Positions 25,923 to 34,663 of a stretch of 64,000 nucleotides of DNA are shown here, piece after piece (position 1 is the first letter of the stretch; every line of letters begins with the position of its first letter). Made by a program: the position numbers and the translations under genes. Origin of the DNA: Clostridia bacterium (GTDB lineage: Bacteria > Bacillota > Clostridia > Oscillospirales > Acutalibacteraceae). Under the pieces are notes generated by a model. That model was not told the origin of the DNA. It did no database searches and was given only the letters and a program-made list of their open reading frames with translations. Location of the stretch: positions 103,416-167,415 of the forward strand of contig JAFXGM010000013.1 of NCBI GenBank assembly GCA_017513195.1, in the 5' to 3' direction.

Positions 25923-26819
25923 TTATCTTGATTTTATGTCTTCGTAAATTTCTATTATTTTTTTAAGTCTATGATTAAGCCCCGAAACAGTTATTGGCTC
26001 AGGTGAGTTTTTACATAGCTCTTTAAGCGAACTTTCGGGATATTCCATACGCAAATTAGCTGCCGAAATAAGTTCTTCGGGCAAGGACGACAGCATTTCT
26101 CTTTTGATTAAATATTCTATGGCCGTTCTTTGTTTAAATGAAGCCTCAATAGTTTTATTTATATTAGCTCCATCACAGTTAAATATTCGATTTGTCTTGT
26201 TGTTTGCTTCTTTAATAATGGTGGTTTCTATAAGCTCAAGGCTTCTTACTGATGCACCCATAAGTGCTAGTAAATTTATTATCATCTCGCTACGCTTAAT
26301 ATATACAACGTATCCACTGCCGCGGGTCGAAATATTTGCCGATACCTCATGGCGCAACAAAATATCACGCAACTCGGTAGCTAACGCTTCACTTTTTACG
26401 GGAAAATCAACCCTATAACTTTTTTCGGGGTCACTCATTTGACCACAGCTTAAAAACGCACCGCGTACAAAAGCCGCCTCACAACACGCACGATTAAAAA
26501 ATTCGTGGCTTATTTTGCCCTCTACCATACCAAAATCTACGGATGCTAATATCTTTAACCTGTCTATTTCGTCTGTGACTTCGGCGCGATAGGTAACGTT
26601 TTTACTCTCGCCCTTATTAACTTTAACACTCACATCATAGCTTTTTTGTATCATTGTAGCATATAGCCTTATCACCGCCTCATTTTCGCTTTGCATCGAA
26701 ATTTTTTGCGGTTTAAATGCTCTTCCAAACAATAACAACCCGTAAGTAAGCGCCTGCATGCAACAGCGCGATACCCTTATTGCGCTAAGCTCGGTTTTAA
26801 TATCTGAACAAAAAGACAT
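25923..26819 (-). CDS. whiA: Sporulation/cell-division regulator WhiA
   Basis: A 298-residue DNA-binding protein of the WhiA family, with an N-terminal LAGLIDADG homing-endonuclease-like domain without nuclease residues (residues about 1-190, including FVRGAFLSCGQMSDPEKSYR) and a C-terminal helix-turn-helix (LPEELISAANLRMEYPE region). In Gram-positive bacteria it influences division and chromosome segregation. It lies just after the RapZ C-terminal-domain gene (three bases apart), in the usual neighbourhood but without yvcK between. Confidence 0.93.
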   Translation of the reverse strand: MSFCSDIKTELSAIRVSRCCMQALTYGLLLFGRAFKPQKISMQSENEAVIRLYATMIQKSYDVSVKVNKGESKNVTYRAEVTDEIDRLKILASVDFGMVEGKISHEFFNRACCEAAFVRGAFLSCGQMSDPEKSYRVDFPVKSEALATELRDILLRHEVSANISTRGSGYVVYIKRSEMIINLLALMGASVRSLELIETTIIKEANNKTNRIFNCDGANINKTIEASFKQRTAIEYLIKREMLSSLPEELISAANLRMEYPESSLKELCKNSPEPITVSGLNHRLKKIIEIYEDIKSR

Positions 26820-26822
26820 AAT

Positions 26823-27197
26823 TCAATCCTCTATATTTATATCACGATGAAAACAACAAACATCATATCCGTTTTGCTTTAAAGCATTACTTACCTCTAT
26901 AGCAAAGGTTACCGAACGGTGATGACCACCTGTGCAGCCAAATGATATTGTCATTTTTTCGACACCGTATTTTTCCTTAATAGGTATTATAAGCAGTAGT
27001 ATATCTATAATTTTTTGTAAATACTCTTTAGCTTTTTTATCATCCAATACATAGTCTCGAACAGGCTTGTCCAAACCCGTTTTATGCTTTAAATGCTCTA
27101 TGTAAAAAGGATTAGGCAGACAGCGCACATCGAAAACGAAGTCTGCATGCGCGTCTGCCCCATTTTTAAACCCAAAAGACCTACACTCTATTTTCAT
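26823..27197 (-). CDS. RapZ C-terminal domain protein (P-loop half absent)
   Basis: A 124-residue protein equivalent only to the C-terminal half of RapZ/YvcJ: SFGFKNGADAHADFVFDVRCLPNP, then the ligand-binding CTGGHHRSV motif and a C-terminal HRDI. In full-length RapZ (about 290 residues) this half binds the regulatory small RNA or GlcN6P, while the N-terminal half is a P-loop ATPase/GTPase; that half is missing here. The ATG directly follows the murB stop with AGGAAG upstream, so the short form is a true gene and not a frameshift remnant. I see no P-loop sequence in the preceding region, which is murB. Confidence 0.88.
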   Translation of the reverse strand: MKIECRSFGFKNGADAHADFVFDVRCLPNPFYIEHLKHKTGLDKPVRDYVLDDKKAKEYLQKIIDILLLIIPIKEKYGVEKMTISFGCTGGHHRSVTFAIEVSNALKQNGYDVCCFHRDINIED

Positions 27198-28103
27198 TTA
27201 TTTTCTTCCTACAAATATAACCTCGGGCTCTAAATCTACACCGTCGGCTGATTTTACTGTATCTTTTATCTTTTCTATCAATGATAAAACATCGTTACAG
27301 GTAGCATTTCCCGTGTTTATAACAAAACCGGCGTGCTTTTCGCTTACCTGAGCGCCGCCTACTGAAACACCTTTAAGATTGTTTTGTTCAACAAGCGCGC
27401 CTGCAAAATAACCTTCCGGGCGTTTAAAGGTGCTGCCGGCACTCGGATATTCAAGCGGTTGCTTATCACGCCTACGGCTAAAGAAATCATCCATAGCGTT
27501 TTTAATTTCCGTGCAATCGCCTTTTTGAAGCTTCATATTAATGCTTGTAATTGTTAAATTTGAATTTTTAAACACACTTGTTCTATATCCAAGTTTCATA
27601 TCAGATAGCTCAAGCTTTACCTCATTGCCATCAGCATCAACTGCGGTAGCAGAAGCTACTACCTGCGACATTTCGCCACCGTAAGCGCCTGCGTTCATAT
27701 AAAGCGCACCACCTACGGTACCGGGTATACCATAAGCAAACTCAAGCCCTGAAAGTGATGCCTTTTGTGCCGCAATACAAACACTGCGCAAGCTAGCCCC
27801 TGCGCCACAAACTATGGTATCGCCGTTAATCTCAATTCCATCAATTCCTTGAAGGCTGATTACCGCGCCTTCAATACCACTGTCAGATACCAAAAGATTT
27901 GAACCCTTGCCCAAAATAAAGCGAGGAACTTCCAATTCGTTAGTAATTGAAATTACCTGTTTTAGCTCTGACACCGATTTAATTTTGATAAGCACGTCGG
28001 CATTACCACCTATTTTAAAGGTAGTATGACGGCTCATTGACTCGCTCTTTGCATATTCAATTTTAAGTTCTGATAATCTGTTTGTCAGGTTATCAAGCTT
28101 CAT
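27198..28103 (-). CDS. murB: UDP-N-acetylenolpyruvoylglucosamine reductase
   Basis: A 301-residue FAD enzyme that reduces UDP-GlcNAc-enolpyruvate to UDP-MurNAc with NADPH, an early step of peptidoglycan synthesis. The FAD-binding motifs GKGSNLLVSD and GIPGTVGGALYMNAGAYG, the catalytic serine in SAGSTFKRP, and the C-terminal LEPEVIFVG glutamate are present. Type II MurB length. It lies 10 bases after the ROK kinase gene and abuts the RapZ-C gene. Confidence 0.96.
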   Translation of the reverse strand: MKLDNLTNRLSELKIEYAKSESMSRHTTFKIGGNADVLIKIKSVSELKQVISITNELEVPRFILGKGSNLLVSDSGIEGAVISLQGIDGIEINGDTIVCGAGASLRSVCIAAQKASLSGLEFAYGIPGTVGGALYMNAGAYGGEMSQVVASATAVDADGNEVKLELSDMKLGYRTSVFKNSNLTITSINMKLQKGDCTEIKNAMDDFFSRRRDKQPLEYPSAGSTFKRPEGYFAGALVEQNNLKGVSVGGAQVSEKHAGFVINTGNATCNDVLSLIEKIKDTVKSADGVDLEPEVIFVGRK

Positions 28104-28112
28104 AAAATCACC

Positions 28113-29069
28113 TTATTCGTAAAGATTGCAAAGATATGCGGCACCTATAATGCCGGCATCGTTACCAAGGTCAGCGGTTTTGATAATGGTTTTAGTTTTC
28201 ATATGACGAGCATAATTTTCGCCCTCAACGTATTCGTTAATCGGGTCGGTAAGGTATTCGCCCTCTTTTGATACACCGCCGCCAATGCATATAACGTCAG
28301 GCTGGAAAATATCAAGCACGTTTGCAATACCAACTGCTACGTAGCGTATATATTCATCAACAACCATTGCGCCTACACGGTCGCCAAGACGTTTAGCCTT
28401 GAAAGCAGTTCTTCCGTTAGCGTTGTTAATATCATTGTTGCATATTTCCCACATTCTGCTACTCTTATAACGCATCATAGCCTGCTTTGTTTGACGAACA
28501 AGCGCTGTAGCGGAAGCGTAGGTTTCCCAACAACCGAATCGACCACAGGTGCATGCCTGACCGCCCATTTGTATAACAGTGTGACCAAGTTCACCACCGG
28601 CGCCGTTAGAACCGGAATAAATTTTGCCATCAATTATAATACCACCGCCAACACCGGTACCAAGTGTTATTGCAATAAAGTTTTTAGTACCCTTACCCGC
28701 ACCTGCGATGTATTCGCCATAAGCTGCTGCATTGGCGTCGTTTTCTACGTAAAACTTTTTGCCTGTTTTCTCATAGAGCATCTTGCCAAGTGGTAAATCG
28801 TAAAACTCAAGATTGTTAGAGTATGGTACGTTGCCTGTTTCGTGTTCAATAGAACCGGGGCAGCCTATACCAAAGCCGTCAACTTCATCTATTGTAATAT
28901 CGGCAGCCTCAATAGCCTCGAACGCCACTGCAACGATATCATCAACTATTTCTTCTGCGGGACGTGGTAAATTTGTTTTTCTTTTTGCAGTTGCTACGAT
29001 TCTGTACTTTTCGTCAACTACACCCGCAACTATATTTGTACCACCTAAATCTATACCTAATTTATACAT
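28113..29069 (-). CDS. ROK-family glucokinase
   Basis: A 318-residue sugar kinase with the N-terminal ATP-binding LGIDLGGTNIVAGVV motif, the sugar-site ENDANAAAYGE, and the zinc-binding CTCGRFGCWE motif. It probably makes glucose 6-phosphate in the cytoplasm; ROK kinases can also act on other hexoses. A ribosome site (AGGAG) precedes the ATG. The operon position just after hprK, the carbon-catabolite sensor, agrees with a role at the entry to glycolysis. Confidence 0.9.
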   Translation of the reverse strand: MYKLGIDLGGTNIVAGVVDEKYRIVATAKRKTNLPRPAEEIVDDIVAVAFEAIEAADITIDEVDGFGIGCPGSIEHETGNVPYSNNLEFYDLPLGKMLYEKTGKKFYVENDANAAAYGEYIAGAGKGTKNFIAITLGTGVGGGIIIDGKIYSGSNGAGGELGHTVIQMGGQACTCGRFGCWETYASATALVRQTKQAMMRYKSSRMWEICNNDINNANGRTAFKAKRLGDRVGAMVVDEYIRYVAVGIANVLDIFQPDVICIGGGVSKEGEYLTDPINEYVEGENYARHMKTKTIIKTADLGNDAGIIGAAYLCNLYE

Positions 29070-29088
29070 TTTTATTTCTCCTGTCTAT

Positions 29089-30048
29089 TTAAAAGGGTGT
29101 TACCTTTGTTTCTTCTCTACCTGTATCGAAGTCATCGTTCATACCAAGGCGGTTAAGCAAATCCTCTGCTGCGTTGTAGCCAAGCTTTTTCTGACGGCTG
29201 TTCATAGCAGCAACCTCTATAATTACGGCCAAATTTCTACCGGGTTTTACAGGAATTGTAAGCGAAGGAATCTGCAAGCCTAAAATTTCCGTCTTTTGTG
29301 TTTCGAGACCCATTCGGTCATAATTTTTATTGGTGTCCCACGGTTCCATATTTATAACCAAGTCAATCTTTTCGGTAAGCTTTACAGCGCCTGCACCAAA
29401 GGTACGACTTGCATTAATTATTCCTATGCCGCGAAGCTCAATAAAATGCCGAATGTTATCAGGCGCGGTACCTACAAGTGATTTGCTCGACACACGTCGA
29501 ATTTCTACCGCATCATCGGCAATAAGTCGGTGTCCACGTTTTACAAGTTCAATAGCTGTTTCACTTTTACCAACGCCACTTTCACCAAGAAGCAAAATAC
29601 CCTCACCGTAAACCTCTACCAAAACACCGTGGCGGGTAATGCGGGGTGCCAAATGAAGATTTAAAAACGCAATAAGCGCCGCTTCAAAATCGGAGGTTGC
29701 TTCATGGGTAACAAGTAGCGGTACGTCATATTTTTTTGCAGTTTCTGAATATATAATATCATCTGCAAGATTACGCGCAATTATAACGGCTGCGGGTTTT
29801 TTAGCAAAGAATTCGTCGACCATTTTTTTCTTTTTATCTTCGTCAAAGCCTCGCAAAAAGCCTATCTCGTTCATACCTAGTATTTGTATGCGTTTTGCGT
29901 CAAAATATTCGTAATAGCCGGCAAGGTGAAGTCCGGGTCGGCTTGTTTCTGTAGATGAAACAAGAACATCACCCTCAGGCATATTAAGAACCTCTAAAGA
30001 AAATTCTTTAACTATTCGTGACAGTTCAATTTTACAATCGGTTTTCAT
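29089..30048 (-). CDS. hprK: HPr kinase/phosphorylase
   Basis: A 319-residue bifunctional enzyme that phosphorylates or dephosphorylates Ser46 of HPr to control carbon catabolite repression. The Walker-A motif GESGVGKSETAIELVKRGH is followed by LIADDAVEIRR; the HPrK family signature LEVRGIGI reads ELRGIGIINASRTFGAGA here. The N-terminal domain (about 1-130) is typical. It heads the minus-strand block hprK-ROK-murB-rapZ-whiA-dnaE-pfkA. A possible -10 TATAAT lies about 40 bases upstream on the minus strand, with a weak -35. Confidence 0.96.
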   Translation of the reverse strand: MKTDCKIELSRIVKEFSLEVLNMPEGDVLVSSTETSRPGLHLAGYYEYFDAKRIQILGMNEIGFLRGFDEDKKKKMVDEFFAKKPAAVIIARNLADDIIYSETAKKYDVPLLVTHEATSDFEAALIAFLNLHLAPRITRHGVLVEVYGEGILLLGESGVGKSETAIELVKRGHRLIADDAVEIRRVSSKSLVGTAPDNIRHFIELRGIGIINASRTFGAGAVKLTEKIDLVINMEPWDTNKNYDRMGLETQKTEILGLQIPSLTIPVKPGRNLAVIIEVAAMNSRQKKLGYNAAEDLLNRLGMNDDFDTGREETKVTPF

Positions 30049-30138
30049 GAGTTAAACACCTCATTTTCTTTAATCATAAATATTATATCATATATATTAT
30101 AATTTTTAAATATATTTTTTATATTTTAGCAAAAAAAT

Positions 30139-30166
30139 AAAACACCAAGCAAAAACTTGGTGTTTT
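30139..30166 (-). terminator. Terminator after the YitT-family gene
   Basis: AAAACACCAAG pairs with CTTGGTGTTTT around a six-base loop; on the minus strand it continues into TTTTATTTTTTT. It lies six bases after the stop of the gene at 30173-31045. Confidence 0.92.
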
Positions 30167-30172
30167 AACGCC

Positions 30173-31045
30173 TTATTTGTCATTATTAAGTGAATACACA
30201 TCGGCGACCTCGCTTATTGTTATATAAGCGTGTGGGTCTATTTTGTGTACAATATCTTTCATTCTTGCAACCTGAAATCTGTTTACTATAAAGTAAATCA
30301 TAGCTTTGTCTTTGTTAGAGTAACCACCCTTTGCGTCAAGCTTTGTTATGCCACATTCAAAATGAGATGAAAGCGCGTCACAAATCTCGGTTGGATGTTC
30401 GGTAATAATGATAGCTGATTTTGCACGATCGACACCATCTACGATGAAGTCGATGGTTTTAAGCCCTGCGTAATACGTAACTATTGAATATAGTGGTAAA
30501 ATCCAGTCTTGCATAAATAGACCGCAAACAACGTAAAGCAGTACGTTATAAAGCATTACGAAGGTACCAACACTAATTCCAACTCGCTTTGCAAAAACGA
30601 CCGCCATAACCTCTATACCGTCCATAGCTCCACCATAACGAATGGCAAGACCACTGCCAGTACCCGAAATGATACCACCAAACAACGCGCAAAGTAATAA
30701 ATCCTTCTTGGCTATCGGAGATGCAACGCTAACGTCTATGGGCAATACGTCATTTATAAGCCACGCCGCAACGGAATAAATAATAACCGTATATATAGCG
30801 TATGTGGTAAAGGTTGTGCCTTGTTTTTTTGTTCCGTAAATAAAAAGAGGAATGTTTAGCAAAACAAGAAATACAGACAGTGAAAGTGGTGTTAATTGTG
30901 ACAAAAGTATTGACGTGCCCGATATACCACTATCGTATAAATTTACGGGTGAAATAAACATAGTTACACCAATGGCATTAATGATACCTGCTATTGTCAG
31001 CATTATAAAGTTTTTAAGTTTTAATTCTTTTAAAAAGTTCATCAC
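30173..31045 (-). CDS. YitT-family membrane protein (DUF161/DUF2179)
   Basis: A 290-residue membrane protein with about five hydrophobic segments in the first 200 residues, including the YDSGISGTSILL and GSGLAIRYGGAMDGIEV motifs of the family, and a C-terminal soluble DUF2179 domain (about 205-290). Function is not established; members have been proposed as transporters. It stands alone between two terminators on the minus strand. Confidence 0.88.
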   Translation of the reverse strand: MMNFLKELKLKNFIMLTIAGIINAIGVTMFISPVNLYDSGISGTSILLSQLTPLSLSVFLVLLNIPLFIYGTKKQGTTFTTYAIYTVIIYSVAAWLINDVLPIDVSVASPIAKKDLLLCALFGGIISGTGSGLAIRYGGAMDGIEVMAVVFAKRVGISVGTFVMLYNVLLYVVCGLFMQDWILPLYSIVTYYAGLKTIDFIVDGVDRAKSAIIITEHPTEICDALSSHFECGITKLDAKGGYSNKDKAMIYFIVNRFQVARMKDIVHKIDPHAYITISEVADVYSLNNDK

Positions 31046-31120
31046 AAGATCCTTATAAATTTAATTTGATAATATCTCAACATAATACTATCTATTTCTC
31101 AAATATATACGCAAAATTTT

Positions 31121-31147
31121 AAAAAGGCGCTAAAACAGCGCCTTTTT
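31121..31147 (-). terminator. Terminator of the BMC operon
   Basis: AAAAAGGCGCT pairs with AGCGCCTTTTT around a five-base loop and is followed on the minus strand by TTTTTAAAATTTT. It lies one base after the pduL stop and closes the 13.6-kb microcompartment operon. Confidence 0.92.
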
Positions 31148-31148
31148 C

Positions 31149-31805
31149 TTATCTTTTAATTACCTTTACCTTTGCGCCGTTACCAATTCCAGCCGCATTG
31201 GCATCATCTGTATCAATATGCATTTCAAGGCGGAAATCTTTATGCACACGTACCTGTACATCGTAAAATTTGGTGCGACGCTCGCCGTTTACCTCTACGT
31301 CAACATACTGCCCATCGACAAGACCAAAAGCTGCGCCCTCGTCAGTGCTCATATGTATATGACGGTTAGCGATTATGCAACCCTCTTTAAGTGTTACAAC
31401 ACCTTTGGGTCCTATAATTGTAACGGGTGCAGAACCCGCTATATCGCCCGATTCGCGCACGGGTGGTTTTACTTTAAGCGTAAAAGAATCGGTGCGAGAA
31501 ATCTCTACCTGAGAAGCCTTACGAACGGGGCCTAAAACTCGTACATTTTCAATGGGACGAAGTGATGGGCCAACTATAGTCAAGGTCTCTTTGCAAGCAA
31601 ATTGACCGGGTTGAGAAAGGTCTTTTATTGGGGTAAGTTCATAACCTTTGCCGAAAAGTGTTTCAAGGTCGGCTGTAGATAAGTGAATATGACGGTTTGA
31701 TACGCCGACAGGAACTGTATCATTATTACCGCTTGTGCTTTCGGTGCCAAGGCCTGCCATTACGCGCGACACTATTTCGGCAACTATTTTATCATCATAA
31801 GCCAT
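31149..31805 (-). CDS. pduL: Phosphate propanoyltransferase PduL of the microcompartment
   Basis: A 218-residue enzyme converting propionyl-CoA and phosphate to propionyl-phosphate and free CoA inside the shell. The two zinc-binding NRHIHLS and NRHIHMS motifs and the closing RLEMHIDTDDANAAG are diagnostic of PduL. Residues 1-20 form an amphipathic helix (IVAEIVSRVMAGL), the type of encapsulation peptide that docks enzymes to shells, followed by a short Gly/Ser/Thr/Asn linker. It is the last gene of the operon, 20 bases after the aldehyde dehydrogenase. Confidence 0.95.
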   Translation of the reverse strand: MAYDDKIVAEIVSRVMAGLGTESTSGNNDTVPVGVSNRHIHLSTADLETLFGKGYELTPIKDLSQPGQFACKETLTIVGPSLRPIENVRVLGPVRKASQVEISRTDSFTLKVKPPVRESGDIAGSAPVTIIGPKGVVTLKEGCIIANRHIHMSTDEGAAFGLVDGQYVDVEVNGERRTKFYDVQVRVHKDFRLEMHIDTDDANAAGIGNGAKVKVIKR

Positions 31806-31825
31806 TTTACAAGCCTCTTTTCAAA

Positions 31826-33274
31826 TTAAATAATTCTAAAGCTTTCTGCCATTACACAGCGACGTTGACGTGTAAAGCTGCGAGCCGAGGTAATGCCCTC
31901 GCCTGTAGGACCTGCAATAGTAAAGGTTGCGTGGCCCTCGCCGCCAAAGCCAATGCCTGCGTAAGAAGGCGCATTTTTGACAAAGATTGTGGTTTCAACC
32001 TCACGAGCAAAGCGAGAAAGGTTGTCTACGTTTTTAGAGTGCATATGTGCAGTATGGCGGTTGCCGTGCTCTGCCTTTACAGCCAAGTCAATAGCCTCGT
32101 CAATATCGTTTACGCGAACGATGGGAAGGATTGGCATCATAAGCTCTTCTTGCACAAATGGGTGATTAAAATCGGTTTCACAAATGATGCAACGAATATC
32201 GTCACTAACGGTAATACCAAGCTTTGAAAGAATAACCTTTGCGTCACGGCCAACGCAATCGCGATTAACTATTTTACGAACGTTGCCCTTTTTATCGGTT
32301 TTATCAACAAGAACTATGTCTGCAAGCTTAGCAGCCTGAGCTGAATCTATCATATAAGCGCCGTTTTTAAGCATAATAGAGATAAGCTCATCAGCAATAT
32401 TCCTAAAAGCAAATACCTCTTTTTCAGCAATACAAGGTAGGTTGTTGTCAAATGTGCAACCGTCAATTATATCTTTGCCTGCCTTTGCGATGTCGGCGGT
32501 ATCATCAACTATAACGGGTGGGTTACCTGCGCCCGCGCCGATTGCCTTTTTACCCGAAGAAAGCACAGCCTTTACAACACCGGGACCACCTGTGCAAACA
32601 AGAAGTCTGATAAGTGGATGTGACTGCATAATAGCGGCTGATTCAAGTGTTGGCTTTTTCATAGAGCAAACCAAAATTTCAGGGCCGCCCATTGCTTTAC
32701 TTGCGCGGTTTACAAGGTCAACTGCGTAGTTAGAGGTAGCAATAGCGTTTGGATGCGGGTTAAACACAACACCGTTACCTGCAGCTATCATACCGATTGA
32801 ATTGCAAATTACGGTTTCACTTGGATTAGTACTTGGAGTGATAGCACCAACAACACCAAACGGTGCCATTTCAACAAGTGTAAGACCGTTATCGCCTGTT
32901 TTTGCAGCAGATACAATATCCTCAGTGCCGGGGGTTTTGTCCGCTACAAGCATATGCTTTGCAGTTTTGTGGTCCACCCTGCCCATTCCTGTCTCTTTAA
33001 CGCCGATTTCTGCCATAATGTGTGCTTCAGCACGTGTAAGACGACGAATTTCAGTGATAAGCTGTTCACGTTTTTCTACCGACATCGCGCGCACTGCCTT
33101 ATAGGCTACCTGTGCTGCTGCAATAGCGTCGTTCATATCGTCAAATACACCTACAAATTTTTTGCCGGCATATTGTGTGCTGTCAAAGCTTGCTGTGGGG
33201 GCTGCGGCAGATACCTGATTAAGCACCTGACTAACTACCTCACGGATTTCGGCTTCAGTAAGATTTCTTGCCAT
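31826..33274 (-). CDS. pduP: CoA-acylating propionaldehyde dehydrogenase (PduP-like)
   Basis: A 482-residue aldehyde dehydrogenase that oxidises propionaldehyde to propionyl-CoA with NAD+. It shows VGAITPSTNPSETV, GAGAGNPPVIVD, and the nucleophilic cysteine in DNNLPCIAE. The N-terminal 20 residues (TEAEIREVVSQVLNQV) are a predicted encapsulation helix, followed by an Ala/Pro linker. ATG 33274 is preceded by AAGGAG; the GTG three codons upstream overlaps that site and is not the start. With PduL and the alcohol dehydrogenase it recycles CoA and NAD within the compartment. Confidence 0.94.
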   Translation of the reverse strand: MARNLTEAEIREVVSQVLNQVSAAAPTASFDSTQYAGKKFVGVFDDMNDAIAAAQVAYKAVRAMSVEKREQLITEIRRLTRAEAHIMAEIGVKETGMGRVDHKTAKHMLVADKTPGTEDIVSAAKTGDNGLTLVEMAPFGVVGAITPSTNPSETVICNSIGMIAAGNGVVFNPHPNAIATSNYAVDLVNRASKAMGGPEILVCSMKKPTLESAAIMQSHPLIRLLVCTGGPGVVKAVLSSGKKAIGAGAGNPPVIVDDTADIAKAGKDIIDGCTFDNNLPCIAEKEVFAFRNIADELISIMLKNGAYMIDSAQAAKLADIVLVDKTDKKGNVRKIVNRDCVGRDAKVILSKLGITVSDDIRCIICETDFNHPFVQEELMMPILPIVRVNDIDEAIDLAVKAEHGNRHTAHMHSKNVDNLSRFAREVETTIFVKNAPSYAGIGFGGEGHATFTIAGPTGEGITSARSFTRQRRCVMAESFRII

Positions 33275-33302
33275 ATATAACACTCCTTGTGATACTTTAA
33301 AA

Positions 33303-34061
33303 TCAATAAATCAGTTCAACGTTTTTTCTCTTTAAATATTCCTGCCAATTAGCACTAGGCTCAGTATCGGTGGCAATTATATCAACCTCGTTAACATTGC
33401 CAACCTTTATAAGTGAAATTTTATCAAATTTACTTGAATCTACGCACAAAATCTTAGTTTCTGCTGATTCAAAAATTGCCTGCTTCATTTCGGAATCCTT
33501 TTCGTTTGAATCGGTAATTCCGCGTGTAATATCAAGTCCTTTAGATGAACAAACCGCGTAGTCAACGTGGAAAGAACGTATTGTCTTTTCGGCCGATGGT
33601 CCAACAAGAGAAAGCGAACCTTTTTTTAGCTTACCGCCGGTCGAGAAAACGTTCCAATCGTCTTTGTCTGAAAGTTCTATAAGCGCTTCAACCGAGTTGG
33701 TAATAAGGGTAATATTTTTTAAATTTCTTATATAATTGAGAAGCAAAAGAGCTGTTGAGCTTGCATCCAACATAATGCAGTCACCGTCTTGGAACAGTGT
33801 GCTTATCTTTTCTGCTATTTTTTGTTTTGCTTCTACGTTTGCTTTTTTTCTAACACTATGAGGTAGGTCGGTACTAAAGTTTTGAACAAGTACTGCACCG
33901 CCGTAGCTCTTTTTAACAAGACCTTCTTTGTCTAGTTTGTCAAGATCTCGACGGATTGTTTCTTCGGTTACGTCAAATTCTTGACTAAGCGCCGAAACAA
34001 TAACCTTGCCGTCTAAATATAGCTTGGAAAGAATGGCATTGCGTCTTTCTATTGCAAGCAT
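33303..34061 (-). CDS. DeoR-family transcriptional regulator of the BMC operon
   Basis: A 252-residue regulator. Its N-terminal winged helix contains VIVSALSQEFDVTEETIRRDLDKL, the DeoR signature, and the C-terminal sugar-phosphate-sensing domain includes MLDASSTALLLLNYI and a CVDSSKFDK region. DeoR members in fucose and rhamnose loci usually repress until a phosphorylated sugar intermediate binds. It lies inside the BMC operon between pduT and pduP, so it may control its own operon. Candidate target words are the TGTGGTTTT repeats near both operon promoters (40611-40633 and 44871-44883). Confidence 0.9.
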   Translation of the reverse strand: MLAIERRNAILSKLYLDGKVIVSALSQEFDVTEETIRRDLDKLDKEGLVKKSYGGAVLVQNFSTDLPHSVRKKANVEAKQKIAEKISTLFQDGDCIMLDASSTALLLLNYIRNLKNITLITNSVEALIELSDKDDWNVFSTGGKLKKGSLSLVGPSAEKTIRSFHVDYAVCSSKGLDITRGITDSNEKDSEMKQAIFESAETKILCVDSSKFDKISLIKVGNVNEVDIIATDTEPSANWQEYLKRKNVELIY

Positions 34062-34105
34062 CTAAACAGTTCTCCCTTTCTATAAATTTCGAATTCTTGG
34101 TGCTG

Positions 34106-34657
34106 TTAAATAATACTGTTCCACATTTTTTCGTCCGGATGAGGAATTACAGCTGAATCAAGGAACATACCCTGTTCTCCGGCACCCTGCTTTGCGCGTT
34201 CAATCGCTGCATCCACTGCCGCAATCTCACCTGTAAGCAGTAGGTAAGATTTACCGCACATACCGCGTGAAAGGCGAAGCTCTACAAGCTCTACAAGCGA
34301 TGTCTTTGCAGCTATATCAGCCGCAACAATGGCAGCCGATGACGAGAAGGTTTCAAGCACGCCCAGCGCATTAGGGCTTTCAATTTCGGTTGTACCGTAA
34401 AGCGCTGTAAAGATACTGTCATGCGGATTGCCAAGTACAAACTTGTCAATAAGCATATCCGGTATTCTGGTTGCCGTCGCATCGACAGCCGCGCGCACTG
34501 CACTGAGCTCACCAGAGATTAGCACCATATATTTACCCGGACACACTGTAGTAGCCTCTATGATTTCAACCTCGGCGGTCTTAACCATTATATCTACTGC
34601 ACGCATACCCGATGATACTGTTTTGTATTCTACCATTGCGAGTGCTTTTTTCATCAT
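34106..34657 (-). CDS. pduT: BMC-T shell protein, PduT-like (tandem BMC domains)
   Basis: A 183-residue shell protein with two BMC domains, one starting KKALAMVEYKTVSSG and the other ALGVLETFSSSAAIV. It would form pseudohexameric trimers. The first domain carries CPGKY at the position where PduT has its pore cysteine ligating a [4Fe-4S] cluster, so an electron conduit through the shell is plausible. It lies next to the PduS-like flavoprotein gene, its known partner in other systems. Two ATG codons are adjacent; AGGTG is closer to the ideal distance for the second. Confidence 0.92.
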   Translation of the reverse strand: MMKKALAMVEYKTVSSGMRAVDIMVKTAEVEIIEATTVCPGKYMVLISGELSAVRAAVDATATRIPDMLIDKFVLGNPHDSIFTALYGTTEIESPNALGVLETFSSSAAIVAADIAAKTSLVELVELRLSRGMCGKSYLLLTGEIAAVDAAIERAKQGAGEQGMFLDSAVIPHPDEKMWNSII

Positions 34658-34663
34658 TTACAC

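Noticed and set aside
26823-28103. A frameshifted full-length rapZ spanning the murB border
   Set aside because: The upstream DNA is an intact murB and no P-loop motif appears in any frame there; the short gene has its own ribosome site.
31020-31080. TTGAGA and TATAAG with 17-base spacing upstream of the YitT-family gene
   Set aside because: The -10 would overlap the ribosome site and leave almost no leader, so it is more likely chance in AT-rich DNA.
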